DNA from: Thalassoglobus sp. JC818
GTDB lineage: Bacteria > Planctomycetota > Planctomycetia > Planctomycetales > Planctomycetaceae
Length of the DNA stretch: 64,000 nucleotides
Assembly: GCF_040717535.1 (NCBI RefSeq)
Contig: NZ_JBFEFI010000004.1
Span: forward strand, 310,001 to 374,000
Direction: 5' to 3'
The notes below the pieces were generated by a model, which was given only the letters and a program-made list of their open reading frames with translations, was not told the origin of the DNA and searched no databases. The translations under genes and the position numbers were made by a program. Positions 56,100 to 64,000 of this stretch are shown in pieces. How positions within the stretch are numbered: position 1 is the first letter of the stretch; every line of letters starts with the position of its first letter.

Positions 56100-57493
56100 T
56101 CCGCACCTCCATTCGCTCCAGCTTCAACCAGATTTCGCTCCGGGAAGTCGGCTGCGGGCAGCAATTCAGCAGAAGAGGTATCAGAACTCTTGCTTTGAGT
56201 TGAACCACTTCGACTAGATGCTGCATAGGAGGAATCATCGCAATGGAACATCGGAGAGATCCATTGCTCCAGATCTTTGGTTACGCCAATCAGGTCAGTT
56301 GTTGTCTGTCGAATGGTGACCGATCGGCCGTGCATCTCTTCGGAGTAAGTCGAAACGCGTCGCATCGAGATGATCATCTCCTGAATTCCGCGAAGCTGAT
56401 CCATGGTCACGCGGGAAATTTCACCGACCTTCTCGGCCGATTCATTCGCGGTCTGTTTGATCTCCTGAAGCGACGCCCCAGCATCATTGACTCGAACGAC
56501 TTCCTCTTGAACGAGAGTTCGTTCTTCCGCCATCGTGGTGATGGTGTCTTGAGTTTCCATTTGAATCGACTCGATCAGGTCAGCGATTTCTCTCGATGCG
56601 TTGCTTGTATGTTCAGCCAGCTTGCGAACTTCTTCTGCCACGACAGCGAATCCGCGTCCCTGCTCACCAGCCCGGACAGCTTCGATCGACGCGTTTAGTG
56701 CCAGCATATCCGTACGAGTTGAAAGTGTTCCCATCGTCTCGACGATTGAGCTGATCTCTTCGGACCGCTCACCCAACGATTGAATTTTTCGCTCGCCAGC
56801 TTCCACACAAGCACTGATTCGGTTCATACCCTGAATCAGCTGTTGAATCAGTTGCTGCCCAACGTCAGCAGATTCGGAGGCATTCGTCGCTGACTGATTG
56901 GCCCCTTCCGCGTTAGCGAGAATGGAATCAATATTCGACGAGAGTTCTTCGAAACATTGAATGACTTCATCAACTGTTTCTGCTTGTTTTCGAGAGTCAG
57001 CAGCCGACTCATGAGCTTTCTGGGAAATCTGATTCGTATGGTTCAGAATGCGCCCCACTTCGGCTCCGATCGCCCGAGCCATTCGAGCCAGAACCTGTGC
57101 AAGCAATCGACCATCCATTGTGACCGCGCGGGCTGACCCGTTCTTGCTGCTGTTCGGGGCGATTTGTTCTAGAAGTCGTTCAATCTCTTTCCATCCCTCG
57201 CGATGCCAAGTCACGCTGCTGCTGATGTGCCGAGCGAGTTCGTCGAGTTCGGTAACACCTGATTTCACATCGCCGATCGGTTTATTGTCTTCTGCACAAA
57301 CCTCGATCTTTCGAATCGCACTGTTGAGTGCCCAGGCCATCATCCCGGCAGGCACCGCCGCAGCCACAGGCAAGAGAGATGAGTAAATCAGTTGTTCTAT
57401 TAACGACGGCGAAGAACAAAGCAGCCACACGAGTATTCCTGCCATCGAAACTGATAACAGGTGAGTCAAATAGAGCCGAGTTCTGAATGTCAT
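56096..57493 (-). CDS. Methyl-accepting chemotaxis protein lacking a periplasmic sensor domain
   Basis: The 465-residue receptor has two adjacent membrane helices (about 8-27 and 36-55) joined by a loop of less than ten residues, so no periplasmic ligand domain exists. After a HAMP-like region it has a cytoplasmic four-helix bundle with the conserved tip DMLALNASIEAVRAGEQGRGFAVVAEEVRKLAEHT. The tail after about 415 is Ser-rich and has no CheR-binding pentapeptide. It probably senses a cytoplasmic or membrane state. GGAG lies seven bases before the ATG. The CheA gene follows with an ATGA overlap. Confidence 0.92.
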   Translation of the reverse strand: MTFRTRLYLTHLLSVSMAGILVWLLCSSPSLIEQLIYSSLLPVAAAVPAGMMAWALNSAIRKIEVCAEDNKPIGDVKSGVTELDELARHISSSVTWHREGWKEIERLLEQIAPNSSKNGSARAVTMDGRLLAQVLARMARAIGAEVGRILNHTNQISQKAHESAADSRKQAETVDEVIQCFEELSSNIDSILANAEGANQSATNASESADVGQQLIQQLIQGMNRISACVEAGERKIQSLGERSEEISSIVETMGTLSTRTDMLALNASIEAVRAGEQGRGFAVVAEEVRKLAEHTSNASREIADLIESIQMETQDTITTMAEERTLVQEEVVRVNDAGASLQEIKQTANESAEKVGEISRVTMDQLRGIQEMIISMRRVSTYSEEMHGRSVTIRQTTTDLIGVTKDLEQWISPMFHCDDSSYAASSRSGSTQSKSSDTSSAELLPAADFPERNLVEAGANGGAE

Positions 57494-57626
57494 AGAAATC
57501 TCCGAGGAAAACCCCGACGTCGATCTTGGGTGTCAATTGATGTCTGTTGCGACGGTTTGCAGTGGGTTGTTGCGAGTGTTTGCTGATGCGACTTGCTATT
57601 TGATGTGTGTTTCGCTGATGTGCTTC

Positions 57627-57665
57627 ACTCGATTTCAGGTCTTGTCCGCACAAGCGAAATCGAGT
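57627..57665 (-). promoter_or_regulatory. Two-tier hairpin between cheW and the MCP gene
   Basis: ACTCGATTTC (57627-57636) pairs perfectly with GAAATCGAGT (57656-57665), and inside it CTTGT (57641-57645) pairs with ACAAG (57650-57654). It lies 28 bases after the cheW stop and about 130 bases before the MCP start, without a T-tract. It could lower read-through or protect the cheW mRNA end. Confidence 0.5.
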
Positions 57666-57692
57666 CGACCACTTAGAAAGTGCTCTCTTGCT

Positions 57693-58241
57693 TTACGAAT
57701 TTCGTGACATGACAACGGCATGCTGCTCACTCAGTTCACCACTCTCGTCATCATCCTCATCTGAGAAGTCATCAGTGAGCACATGTCCCTGGTCGAGTCC
57801 ACGTTTCCAGGAGTCCTTCATTTCTGTTTCAGCCAACTGGCGGAATCGCACATGATCGATCAGACGCACAACACGATCCTGAAGCGTCGCCCACCCGATG
57901 ACAGTTTCGTTCCATCCGGATTGAGAGTCCTCAGGAGCGTCGGACGTCTCAAGCATCGCCAGCGAATCGACTTCGTCGACGAGAATGGCCCAATCTCCGT
58001 CGGTGTCATCTACAATGAGAAGAAATGGCTCGTTGCCACCCGCTTCAGATGGAAGTAGCGATGACAGATTCAGGACCGGAATAAATTCGCTTCGGATGTG
58101 ACACATCCCAGAGAGAACTCGATGTGTCCGCGGAATCGAGACGAAAGCCGGTCTTGGCATCACTTCGCGCACGACGCTCGCCGGCATGGCGAGCCATGTT
58201 CGTCCCTTGCGAAAGATGCAAAACATTGACGTGTGATTCAT
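57693..58241 (-). CDS. cheW: CheW-like scaffold protein
   Basis: The 182-residue product carries a single CheW domain: MFCIFRKGRTWLAMPASVVREVM, FVSIPRTHRVLSGMCHIRSEFIPVLNLSSLL, and DWAILVDEVDSLAML. It should tie the receptor tip to CheA. The last 35 residues are an acidic tail (DDFSDEDDDESGELSE) not found in the minimal family. The MCP gene follows after 199 bases that contain a hairpin. The upstream genes encode a small unknown and a PilZ-like protein. Confidence 0.92.
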   Translation of the reverse strand: MNHTSMFCIFRKGRTWLAMPASVVREVMPRPAFVSIPRTHRVLSGMCHIRSEFIPVLNLSSLLPSEAGGNEPFLLIVDDTDGDWAILVDEVDSLAMLETSDAPEDSQSGWNETVIGWATLQDRVVRLIDHVRFRQLAETEMKDSWKRGLDQGHVLTDDFSDEDDDESGELSEQHAVVMSRNS

Positions 58242-58339
58242 CCAGTGTGTCCTTGAATTCAGTCCTTACCGCTGTTCGTTTTCGTTCGCTTCGATGAATA
58301 AAATTAGCGAACACCTTTGCGACGAAAGTGAAGCGTCCT

Positions 58340-58741
58340 TCACGGTGATTTCGGAACAGGATCTTTCGGTTGCTGGTTCTGCAAGCGCGCTTCAATTCGT
58401 CTTGCCAGGTCACTCAACCGGTCGTGCGACTGTCCTTCTTCCCGATCTGACTCGCTGGCCTGCATGGAATCTCCGTCCAGGACTCCAGATTCAGAATTGG
58501 CAATCTTCTGCATCAGTTCTGTCGGAATTGCTTTGGCAAGAGCGGCTTCTTCTCGCTGATGTTCGAGTTCATCATCGGTCCACAATGACTCTTCGAGCTG
58601 CATAATCATGTTCCGAAGGTGCTCCCAGTCCTCGCTGAAATAGGAGTCAATCGTTTCCCTCCATTGTCGAACGCTCTCGACCGTCGGAGCTCCATTCCGG
58701 AAGGGAGTCTCGTTGGGAATTGTTGTCGTTGTGTTCATCAT
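58340..58741 (-). CDS. Small unknown acidic helical protein in the chemosensory cluster
   Basis: The 133-residue product has no family I recognise. Residues 20-70 look like two amphipathic helices (VESVRQWRETIDSYFSEDWEHL, then LEESLWTDDELEHQREEAAL) and a third lies near residues 107-122 (DRLSDLARRIEARLQNQ). It is soluble and rich in Glu and Gln. It lies 98 bases upstream of cheW and 57 bases downstream of the PilZ-like gene, so it is probably part of the same unit. An adaptor role is possible but is only inference from position. Confidence 0.65.
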   Translation of the reverse strand: MMNTTTTIPNETPFRNGAPTVESVRQWRETIDSYFSEDWEHLRNMIMQLEESLWTDDELEHQREEAALAKAIPTELMQKIANSESGVLDGDSMQASESDREEGQSHDRLSDLARRIEARLQNQQPKDPVPKSP

Positions 58742-58798
58742 CGTGTCTCGAATGAAACCATCGGAAGGACGAATTCAGCTGGCTCAAGCGTTGGATTG

Positions 58799-59149
58799 CT
58801 ACTCGACAACTCCCCCGCTGATGAATGCTTCGTCTTCGAAGTAGCGACACCACCTCACGCAGAATGTGAATGGAGATGGGAGTTGCTTCAGCTTGACTGT
58901 TGGCCTGCAAACGTATTTTCGATCGACCGAGAGAGGCTCAAAATGCATCAGAGAAATTCCGATCACACGACCTTTTTTGTCGTCGATCGTGACGTCTCGC
59001 ACGATCGCCTGAAGCCTGCGATCTGCAATTTCAACTTCGACTTCGATCGGAAGCGGTTTGCGATCTCCAGCGCGACGACAGTCACTCGGTGAAGACGGCA
59101 AACTGAAATTGAATGCTGATGAAGATCCGAAATTGAAGACGTTTGACAT
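58799..59149 (-). CDS. PilZ-like protein, possible c-di-GMP receptor
   Basis: The 116-residue product shows the general PilZ pattern: an RxxxR motif at Arg26-Arg30 (CRRAGDR) at the start of the domain, a strand VRDVTIDD in place of the DxSxxG motif, ISLMHFEPL, and an end FCVRWCRYFEDEAF typical for the last barrel strands. The second motif is degenerate (Thr instead of Ser, no following Gly), so c-di-GMP binding is doubtful. The ATG at 59149 has GGGGGA upstream. It is the first gene of the chemosensory cluster and may link it to c-di-GMP. Confidence 0.6.
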   Translation of the reverse strand: MSNVFNFGSSSAFNFSLPSSPSDCRRAGDRKPLPIEVEVEIADRRLQAIVRDVTIDDKKGRVIGISLMHFEPLSVDRKYVCRPTVKLKQLPSPFTFCVRWCRYFEDEAFISGGVVE

Positions 59150-59562
59150 GTGTCCCCCGGACTGACGAGAGCGGGAATATTGAAGTGAAATGGCCCTCTT
59201 GATGTTCACCCTATTTCATCAATACCAGCGCGCATTCTGATTTCTTCACAGAATCAACGGACCCGCCTTCAAACAGGGGACCGCTGCGAAAACAGGATTG
59301 TCAAATCAAGTTTTCAAAATGACAGAACAACGGTTCGACTGCTGCAATCTCCCGTTCTGGCCCACGCGAGATTGTCATTCAAAACCGCATCACTGGCACA
59401 ACACGAGCATTTCTCACCCACACCGACGGGAATGGGTCGAGCGATTTCGGCTGAAAGCAGAGACGAAAGCCGTCAGCGGAAGATTGAGACTCCACGGAAA
59501 AGTGAAGCCTCTGAATGCTCGCTAATTGAGCAACTTGTTCAGAGAAACGTTGCTCGGCGCAC
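59150..59562. other. Intergenic region, 413 bp, before the chemosensory cluster
   Basis: This region lies between the DUF255 gene end and the PilZ-like gene start and should carry the promoter of the cluster on the minus strand. I found no clear sigma-70, sigma-54 or FliA-type promoter by eye and no RNA gene. Open frames here are short and lack a protein-like pattern. Confidence 0.4.
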
Positions 59563-62226
59563 TCAATTCCCACTCGACAGGAAAATCTGGCCATTGATCG
59601 CCGCGCCGGGTGCGTCTCCGACAGCCAGATTGCCTGACAACGTCAGCGTGAGAGGCATTTCGCACGTCTGACTGTCACAGGCCTGATACCTGAGATTGAG
59701 GGAAACACTCACGCTCTCGGTAGCATCCGCAGGAATCGTCAGGCGACCTCGGATAATCGCACTCCCTTCATAGACCGACAATGCTTCGTCGATTCCTTCG
59801 AGTTGAAAGTCTTTCCCCTCGGGATAGACGATCTCCGTGAGCTCAAAACCTTCAGGAGATGCCACACTCAGCTTGGTTGGAATAATGAATTTCGGTCGGG
59901 CGGGATTTGCGTTCACATGCCAGCCTGGAGCAATTTGAATCACCACCGCCACCGGACACGATGAGCCCCGGGCTGCTTGCGCCAGCCCAAATAAGCCGAC
60001 AGCTTCGATTCGTGGATGATCTGAAGCCTGACGCGGTTCGACGGTCAGTCCAGCGACTAACATGGAATTCCCCGACTCGCTCGGAGTTGGCTCCATCGGC
60101 TTCTCCGGAGCAGTATTCTCAGGCATTACTCCAGCCGGTTTCTCCGGTTCTGCTGGTCGCGTTTGGTCGACTGATTCTGACTTAATCGAAATTGGCCCGT
60201 CGACTTGCAAGTATTCATCCAAACCGATTGCGAAGAATGCCAGGCTCCCGGGTGACTGAGTGAATTGAGAGGCAAACGCAGCCAGTGTTCGCTGAGCGAG
60301 GTCGAGATACTTCCCGTCCTGAGTGATTTGATAGAGCTGCAGCAAGTTTCGAATGCTCACGCTGTTCCCGGAGGGGAGTGCGCTGTCATACGCGGATTTG
60401 GTTCTGGCAATTAGAGACTCGTGATCGTGGGCTGTGAAGAAGTAGCCTCCTTCGCGAACATCCCAGAAAAGAGACTGCTGTGTATCGGTCAGTCGACGGG
60501 CAGTGTTCAACCAACGTGATGATCCGGTCGCCTCGTAAAGTGCCAACAGGCCACTGCTCAGAAAGGCATAGTCATCGAGATAGGCGGGCAGCGGATTGCC
60601 ATTGCGGAACGGGGTTCGAAGCAACCGCCCTTCGCGATCACGCGAGCGGGTCAGCACGTCAGTCGCCGCGCGTTCTGCAGCTTTGATGTAATCTTCTCGC
60701 TGAAACACCATCCCAGCTTTCGCGAACGCCCGGATCATCATTCCGTTCCAACTTGTGAGGACTTTGTCATCACGAAGTAATGGCTCCCGCTGTGTTCGCA
60801 CTGCGAGCAATTGTTCCCGCATCAACTGCAACCGCTTCGCCATTTCTGCCTTCGGAATATTGAATTCGCGAGCGACTTCTGTCGTCGAAGCAGGTCGATG
60901 AAGAATGGCTCCGTGCTCGAAAACCTGTTCTTCTTCCAGTCCATACGCGGCTGCGAACACCGGATAGTCACTCGGAGACAACACGCTCTTGACTTCATCA
61001 AGCGACCAGACGTAGTGCTTCCCTTCGATCCCATCCGTTTCAGCATCGAGAGCCGAGTAGAAGCCCCCTTTCGGATCGGTCATTTCCCGTAAAACAAAGT
61101 TGAGAGTCTCCTCTGCAACGACTCGATCCTGTTCGCGATGCGTCCGTTCGTACTCATTCGTATAGACTTCGACCAGTTGAGCATTGTCGTAAAGCATTTT
61201 CTCGAAGTGCGGCACCAACCACTTCCGTTCGGTGCTGTACCGATGAAATCCGCCTCCGAGATGATCGTAAATCCCACCATTCGCCATTGCATCGAGCGTG
61301 TGGCGCAACTGCTTACCGAGTGCCTCCGATGACGACGCGTTCTTTGCTGCGTACGACTGCACAAGCAACAGCTTTGATGGAACCGGAAACTTGGGGCGAT
61401 CCGGTGCACTGGGGCTGAAATCGAATCCGCCAAATTCTGGATCGTAGGCTGCAGCGACGGAGCGAATCGCCTGATTGACAGACTGCTGATTCAAAACCAC
61501 TCCGCGAGCTTCGATTTGCGGATTGGAAAGGCGCCGAACTTCTTGTGAAATGACGCTGGCGGTCCGAAGAACATCGGTTTGACGTGTTCCCCAAATTTCC
61601 GACAGTTGCTCCATCACACTCGGAAAACCGGGCCGACCGGGCATATCTTCGGGCGGAAAATACGTCCCTCCAGCAATTGGATCTCCATTGGGAGTCAAGA
61701 ACATCGACAGTGGCCAGCCACCTCCCTGCGATGAGCCAGCCATCTGGAGGTAGACCTGAAGTGCGAGCATGTAGATTTCGTCAACATCCGGTCGCTCCTC
61801 GCGATCGACTTTGATGTTGATAAAGTTCTCGTTCATGTAAGCGGCGATCTCTTCATTTTCGAAGACCTTCCGCTCCATCACATGACACCAGAAGCAGCTG
61901 CTGTAGCCAATCGAAAGAAAGATCGGCTTGTTCTCTGCCCGGGCTCGATTAAATGCTTCCGGCCCCCAGGGGTACCAGTCCACCGGGTTGTGCGCATGCA
62001 GAAGCAAATAGGGACTCGACTCGTGAATCAGACGGTTTTGATGACGTTCCTCTGCCTTGGCATCCTGCTGTTCGCCCGCCGATTTGTCAGCCGATTCTGC
62101 GCCGATCCGTGTTCCGCAAGAAGTTGTGAGGACGAGGAGGACAGCCAGAACCGATCCCCAACCGAACGAACGCGGTGAACTTCGTCTCAACGACGGTGAA
62201 TTTCGCCGCAAGAGTTGAATGAGCAT
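59563..62226 (-). CDS. DUF255 thioredoxin-like lipoprotein fused to a DsbD-alpha domain
   Basis: From the ATG at 62226 the 887-residue protein has a lipoprotein signal (LLVLTTSC, Cys37). The first half is a DUF255/YyaL (SSP411-like) protein: [55 protein letters not shown], and an (alpha/alpha)-barrel part with [22 protein letters not shown]. After a Pro/Glu linker (about 690-735) comes a domain like the N-terminus of Dsb[20 protein letters not shown] and YQACDSQTC with Cys850 and Cys855. It may take electrons or thiols across the envelope. A TTG at 62244 is the other possible start. Confidence 0.87.
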   Translation of the reverse strand: MLIQLLRRNSPSLRRSSPRSFGWGSVLAVLLVLTTSCGTRIGAESADKSAGEQQDAKAEERHQNRLIHESSPYLLLHAHNPVDWYPWGPEAFNRARAENKPIFLSIGYSSCFWCHVMERKVFENEEIAAYMNENFINIKVDREERPDVDEIYMLALQVYLQMAGSSQGGGWPLSMFLTPNGDPIAGGTYFPPEDMPGRPGFPSVMEQLSEIWGTRQTDVLRTASVISQEVRRLSNPQIEARGVVLNQQSVNQAIRSVAAAYDPEFGGFDFSPSAPDRPKFPVPSKLLLVQSYAAKNASSSEALGKQLRHTLDAMANGGIYDHLGGGFHRYSTERKWLVPHFEKMLYDNAQLVEVYTNEYERTHREQDRVVAEETLNFVLREMTDPKGGFYSALDAETDGIEGKHYVWSLDEVKSVLSPSDYPVFAAAYGLEEEQVFEHGAILHRPASTTEVAREFNIPKAEMAKRLQLMREQLLAVRTQREPLLRDDKVLTSWNGMMIRAFAKAGMVFQREDYIKAAERAATDVLTRSRDREGRLLRTPFRNGNPLPAYLDDYAFLSSGLLALYEATGSSRWLNTARRLTDTQQSLFWDVREGGYFFTAHDHESLIARTKSAYDSALPSGNSVSIRNLLQLYQITQDGKYLDLAQRTLAAFASQFTQSPGSLAFFAIGLDEYLQVDGPISIKSESVDQTRPAEPEKPAGVMPENTAPEKPMEPTPSESGNSMLVAGLTVEPRQASDHPRIEAVGLFGLAQAARGSSCPVAVVIQIAPGWHVNANPARPKFIIPTKLSVASPEGFELTEIVYPEGKDFQLEGIDEALSVYEGSAIIRGRLTIPADATESVSVSLNLRYQACDSQTCEMPLTLTLSGNLAVGDAPGAAINGQIFLSSGN

Positions 62227-62391
62227 TTTGAGTCTCGTTTGCAATCAGAGAGTCGTTCACCTGCAGTTTATGCGATTCCCGATGAGAAATTCGATAGTGA
62301 AATTGCTGGCAAATGCACCTCTTCGCCAATTCATCCAGCTCCGCACCCACAGCGCAGCCCGAAACGATTCAGTCTGAATCAGAAAAAAAGA

Positions 62392-64000
62392 ATGGACGAC
62401 AGAACCGAAGATGGTGCCTATCATTTTCGCATGAACAGCTACAAAAAGTCGAGCCGCCAACGGTTCCATGAATATCGCCAGTCAATTGCGGGCCCAAAGA
62501 GTCAGACGAACAACGACGCTCCTGATCCGTCCAAGGACCCGGCCGAAAATTCGTATCCCAAGCACCGCCAGAAAGAGTCAAAACGACGACTCCGCACGTT
62601 CTGGCAGTTGATCACTTCATTTTGGCAACTGCTGGGACCGCATCGAAGAGCTGTGATTTTCTCGCTGGGAACACTTTCCGTATCGACCGCACTCGGACTG
62701 GTCCCGCCAGCCGCGACGAAGTTCATCGTCGACTCCGTTCTGGGTGACACACCGATCCCTTCGATTGTCATCGAAACGTTTCCGTTTGTGCAAAATCGCT
62801 GGACCTTCCTGCTGGCGATCACCGGAGGAATCGTCTGCATTTCTTTATTGAAGGTGTTGCTGCACATTTGGGGAAGATGGCAAGCGACCCGTGCGACGAA
62901 GCGCCTGCAGATGTCGATTCGCAAGCAACTCTTCGAACACGCGATCCGGCTACCACTGAGTACAGTTCACACGATGAAGTCAGGAGGCATGGCAAGCTTG
63001 CTTCGACAGGACGCCGGCAGCGTTGGTGATTTGATTTTCGGCCTGCTCTACAACCCGTGGCGAGCCATCGTTCAATTGATCGGCAGCCTGATCATTCTGC
63101 TTGTTGTCGACTGGCGACTTCTCCTCGGAGCTTTAGCTGTCCTTCCGGCGGTCTATTTGAGTCATCGCACTTGGATCACCGAAATCCGTCCGCGCTTCCG
63201 TGACGTTCGTGAACGAAGACAGGGAATCGACAGCAAAACGACCGAAACTTTTGCTGGAATTCGCATCGTCCGTGGCTTCAGTCGACAGCGAACAGAAACT
63301 GTTCGCATCATGACCGATCATCACCTCATGGGACGACAAGAGCTGTACGTCTGGTGGTGGATGAGGACGATCGAAGTCATCTGGGCCATTCTCATCCCAG
63401 TCGCTTCATCGGCATTGATTCTGTACGGAGGATGGCAAGTCATTCACGGAACCTTGTCCATCGGCGACTTGATGATGTTCATGGTTTACCTGCTCATGCT
63501 GCTGGAGCCGCTGGCAATTCTTGCGGAGAGTGCAGCTTCGCTTCAGGACAACCTCTCTGCGTTGGATCGAGTACTCGATGTGCTGGCCACCGACAAAGAA
63601 ATGCCTTCGGACAAGCAATCAACCATCTTGATCAACGAGGAAGTTCGCGGGGAGATCAAGCTGGAGAATCTCGCATTCCGATATCAATCCGACACCGGCT
63701 GGGCTCTTCAAGACATCAATCTGACCGTCCAACCGGGGGAAGTCATCGCTTTGGTCGGTCCTAGCGGAGCGGGAAAAACGACGCTGTGCAATCTCGTTGC
63801 ACGCTTCTACGATCCGACAGACGGGCGAATTCTGCTTGACGGTCAAGACCTACGCTCGATCGACGTCGAGTCGTATCGTGGGATTCTTGGAATCGTTGAA
63901 CAGGACGTGTTTCTGTTTGATGGCACCGTCGCGGAAAATATTGCCTACGCGAAACAAGATGCCAGCGATGAAGAAATCGCCGCAGCTGCGCGGGCAGCTA
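62392..64000 (+). CDS. ABC exporter with fused membrane and ATPase domains (MsbA-like), 3' truncated
   Basis: The reading frame is open from the ATG at 62392 to the window end, so the C-terminus is missing; 536 residues are visible. Residues 1-70 are a charged cytoplasmic leader. A type I exporter membrane domain with about six helices follows (AVIFSLGTLSVSTALGLVPP, then IGSLIILLVVDWRLLLGALA), then the ATPase with Walker A GPSGAGKTT at residue 456 and the Q-loop region GIVEQDVFLFDGTVAENIAYA. The signature and Walker B lie outside the window. It is a lipid or drug exporter of the MsbA/BmrA class. It is transcribed away from the DUF255 gene. Confidence 0.9.
   Translation, partial: MDDRTEDGAYHFRMNSYKKSSRQRFHEYRQSIAGPKSQTNNDAPDPSKDPAENSYPKHRQKESKRRLRTFWQLITSFWQLLGPHRRAVIFSLGTLSVSTALGLVPPAATKFIVDSVLGDTPIPSIVIETFPFVQNRWTFLLAITGGIVCISLLKVLLHIWGRWQATRATKRLQMSIRKQLFEHAIRLPLSTVHTMKSGGMASLLRQDAGSVGDLIFGLLYNPWRAIVQLIGSLIILLVVDWRLLLGALAVLPAVYLSHRTWITEIRPRFRDVRERRQGIDSKTTETFAGIRIVRGFSRQRTETVRIMTDHHLMGRQELYVWWWMRTIEVIWAILIPVASSALILYGGWQVIHGTLSIGDLMMFMVYLLMLLEPLAILAESAASLQDNLSALDRVLDVLATDKEMPSDKQSTILINEEVRGEIKLENLAFRYQSDTGWALQDINLTVQPGEVIALVGPSGAGKTTLCNLVARFYDPTDGRILLDGQDLRSIDVESYRGILGIVEQDVFLFDGTVAENIAYAKQDASDEEIAAAARAA

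Noticed and set aside
1-64000. CRISPR arrays, tRNA or rRNA genes, insertion sequences, integrases, phage genes
   Set aside because: No spaced direct repeats, cloverleaf sequence, terminal inverted repeats flanking a transposase, or recombinase motif was seen in any gap or gene.

Overview
The window reads as an ordinary chromosomal stretch of a planctomycete (Planctomycetota, probably Planctomycetia). The evidence is the gene content: a DUF1501 protein, a linked DUF1552/DUF1592 pair, a large PVC-type heme-binding CxxCH protein, a PQQ-like beta-propeller protein, a VCBS-repeat protein, a sulfatase with CSPTR, many predicted lipoproteins, and base composition slightly above 50% GC by eye. I see no tRNA, rRNA, CRISPR array, insertion sequence, integrase or phage gene. 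Genus is not resolved.

Layout. 0-9 kb: tail of a DUF1501 gene, PQQ-like protein, nitrilase-family amidohydrolase, APC permease, an iron alcohol dehydrogenase plus PfkB kinase pair, and a secreted M28 peptidase with a PDZ domain. 9-19 kb: thiol peroxidase, a eukaryote-type UDP-sugar pyrophosphorylase, Gfo/Idh/MocA oxidoreductase, an unusual CsrA-like protein, AI-2E family transporter, LuxR-type regulator with an altered receiver, and hpnE coupled to a methyltransferase. 19-29 kb: a MarR-TolC-adaptor-ABC ATPase-permease efflux operon followed by a second ABC exporter pair. 29-41 kb: thioredoxin lipid-anchored or membrane-anchored protein, and large secreted or heme-binding planctomycete proteins. 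41-49 kb: YceI lipoprotein, unknown membrane protein, sulfatase, a diadenylate-cyclase-like protein, lactate permease, alpha/beta hydrolase. 49-59 kb: an eight-gene minus-strand chemosensory cluster (PilZ-like, small unknown, CheW, MCP, CheA-REC, REC-DUF4388, FHA coiled-coil, coiled-coil unknown). 59-64 kb: DUF255/DsbD-alpha fusion and the start of an MsbA-like ABC exporter that runs off the window.

The most interesting items are regulatory. The CsrA-like protein at 12.8 kb seems to carry one and a half CsrA folds. The protein at 44.6-45.8 kb has a DAC (c-di-AMP synthase) domain with DGA kept and RHR changed. The chemosensory cluster has a receptor with almost no periplasmic part, no CheR or CheB, and FHA and PilZ-like partners, so it probably does not run ordinary ligand-driven chemotaxis. 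The efflux adaptor at 22.3-24.2 kb ends in two EF-hands and overlaps the tolC-like gene by 137 bases in another frame. The DUF1592 gene appears to have a strong promoter that would give a leaderless mRNA.

Start codons were chosen from Shine-Dalgarno matches, signal peptides and family lengths; where the choice is open this is said in the entry. All family assignments are from reading the translated sequence, not from database searches.
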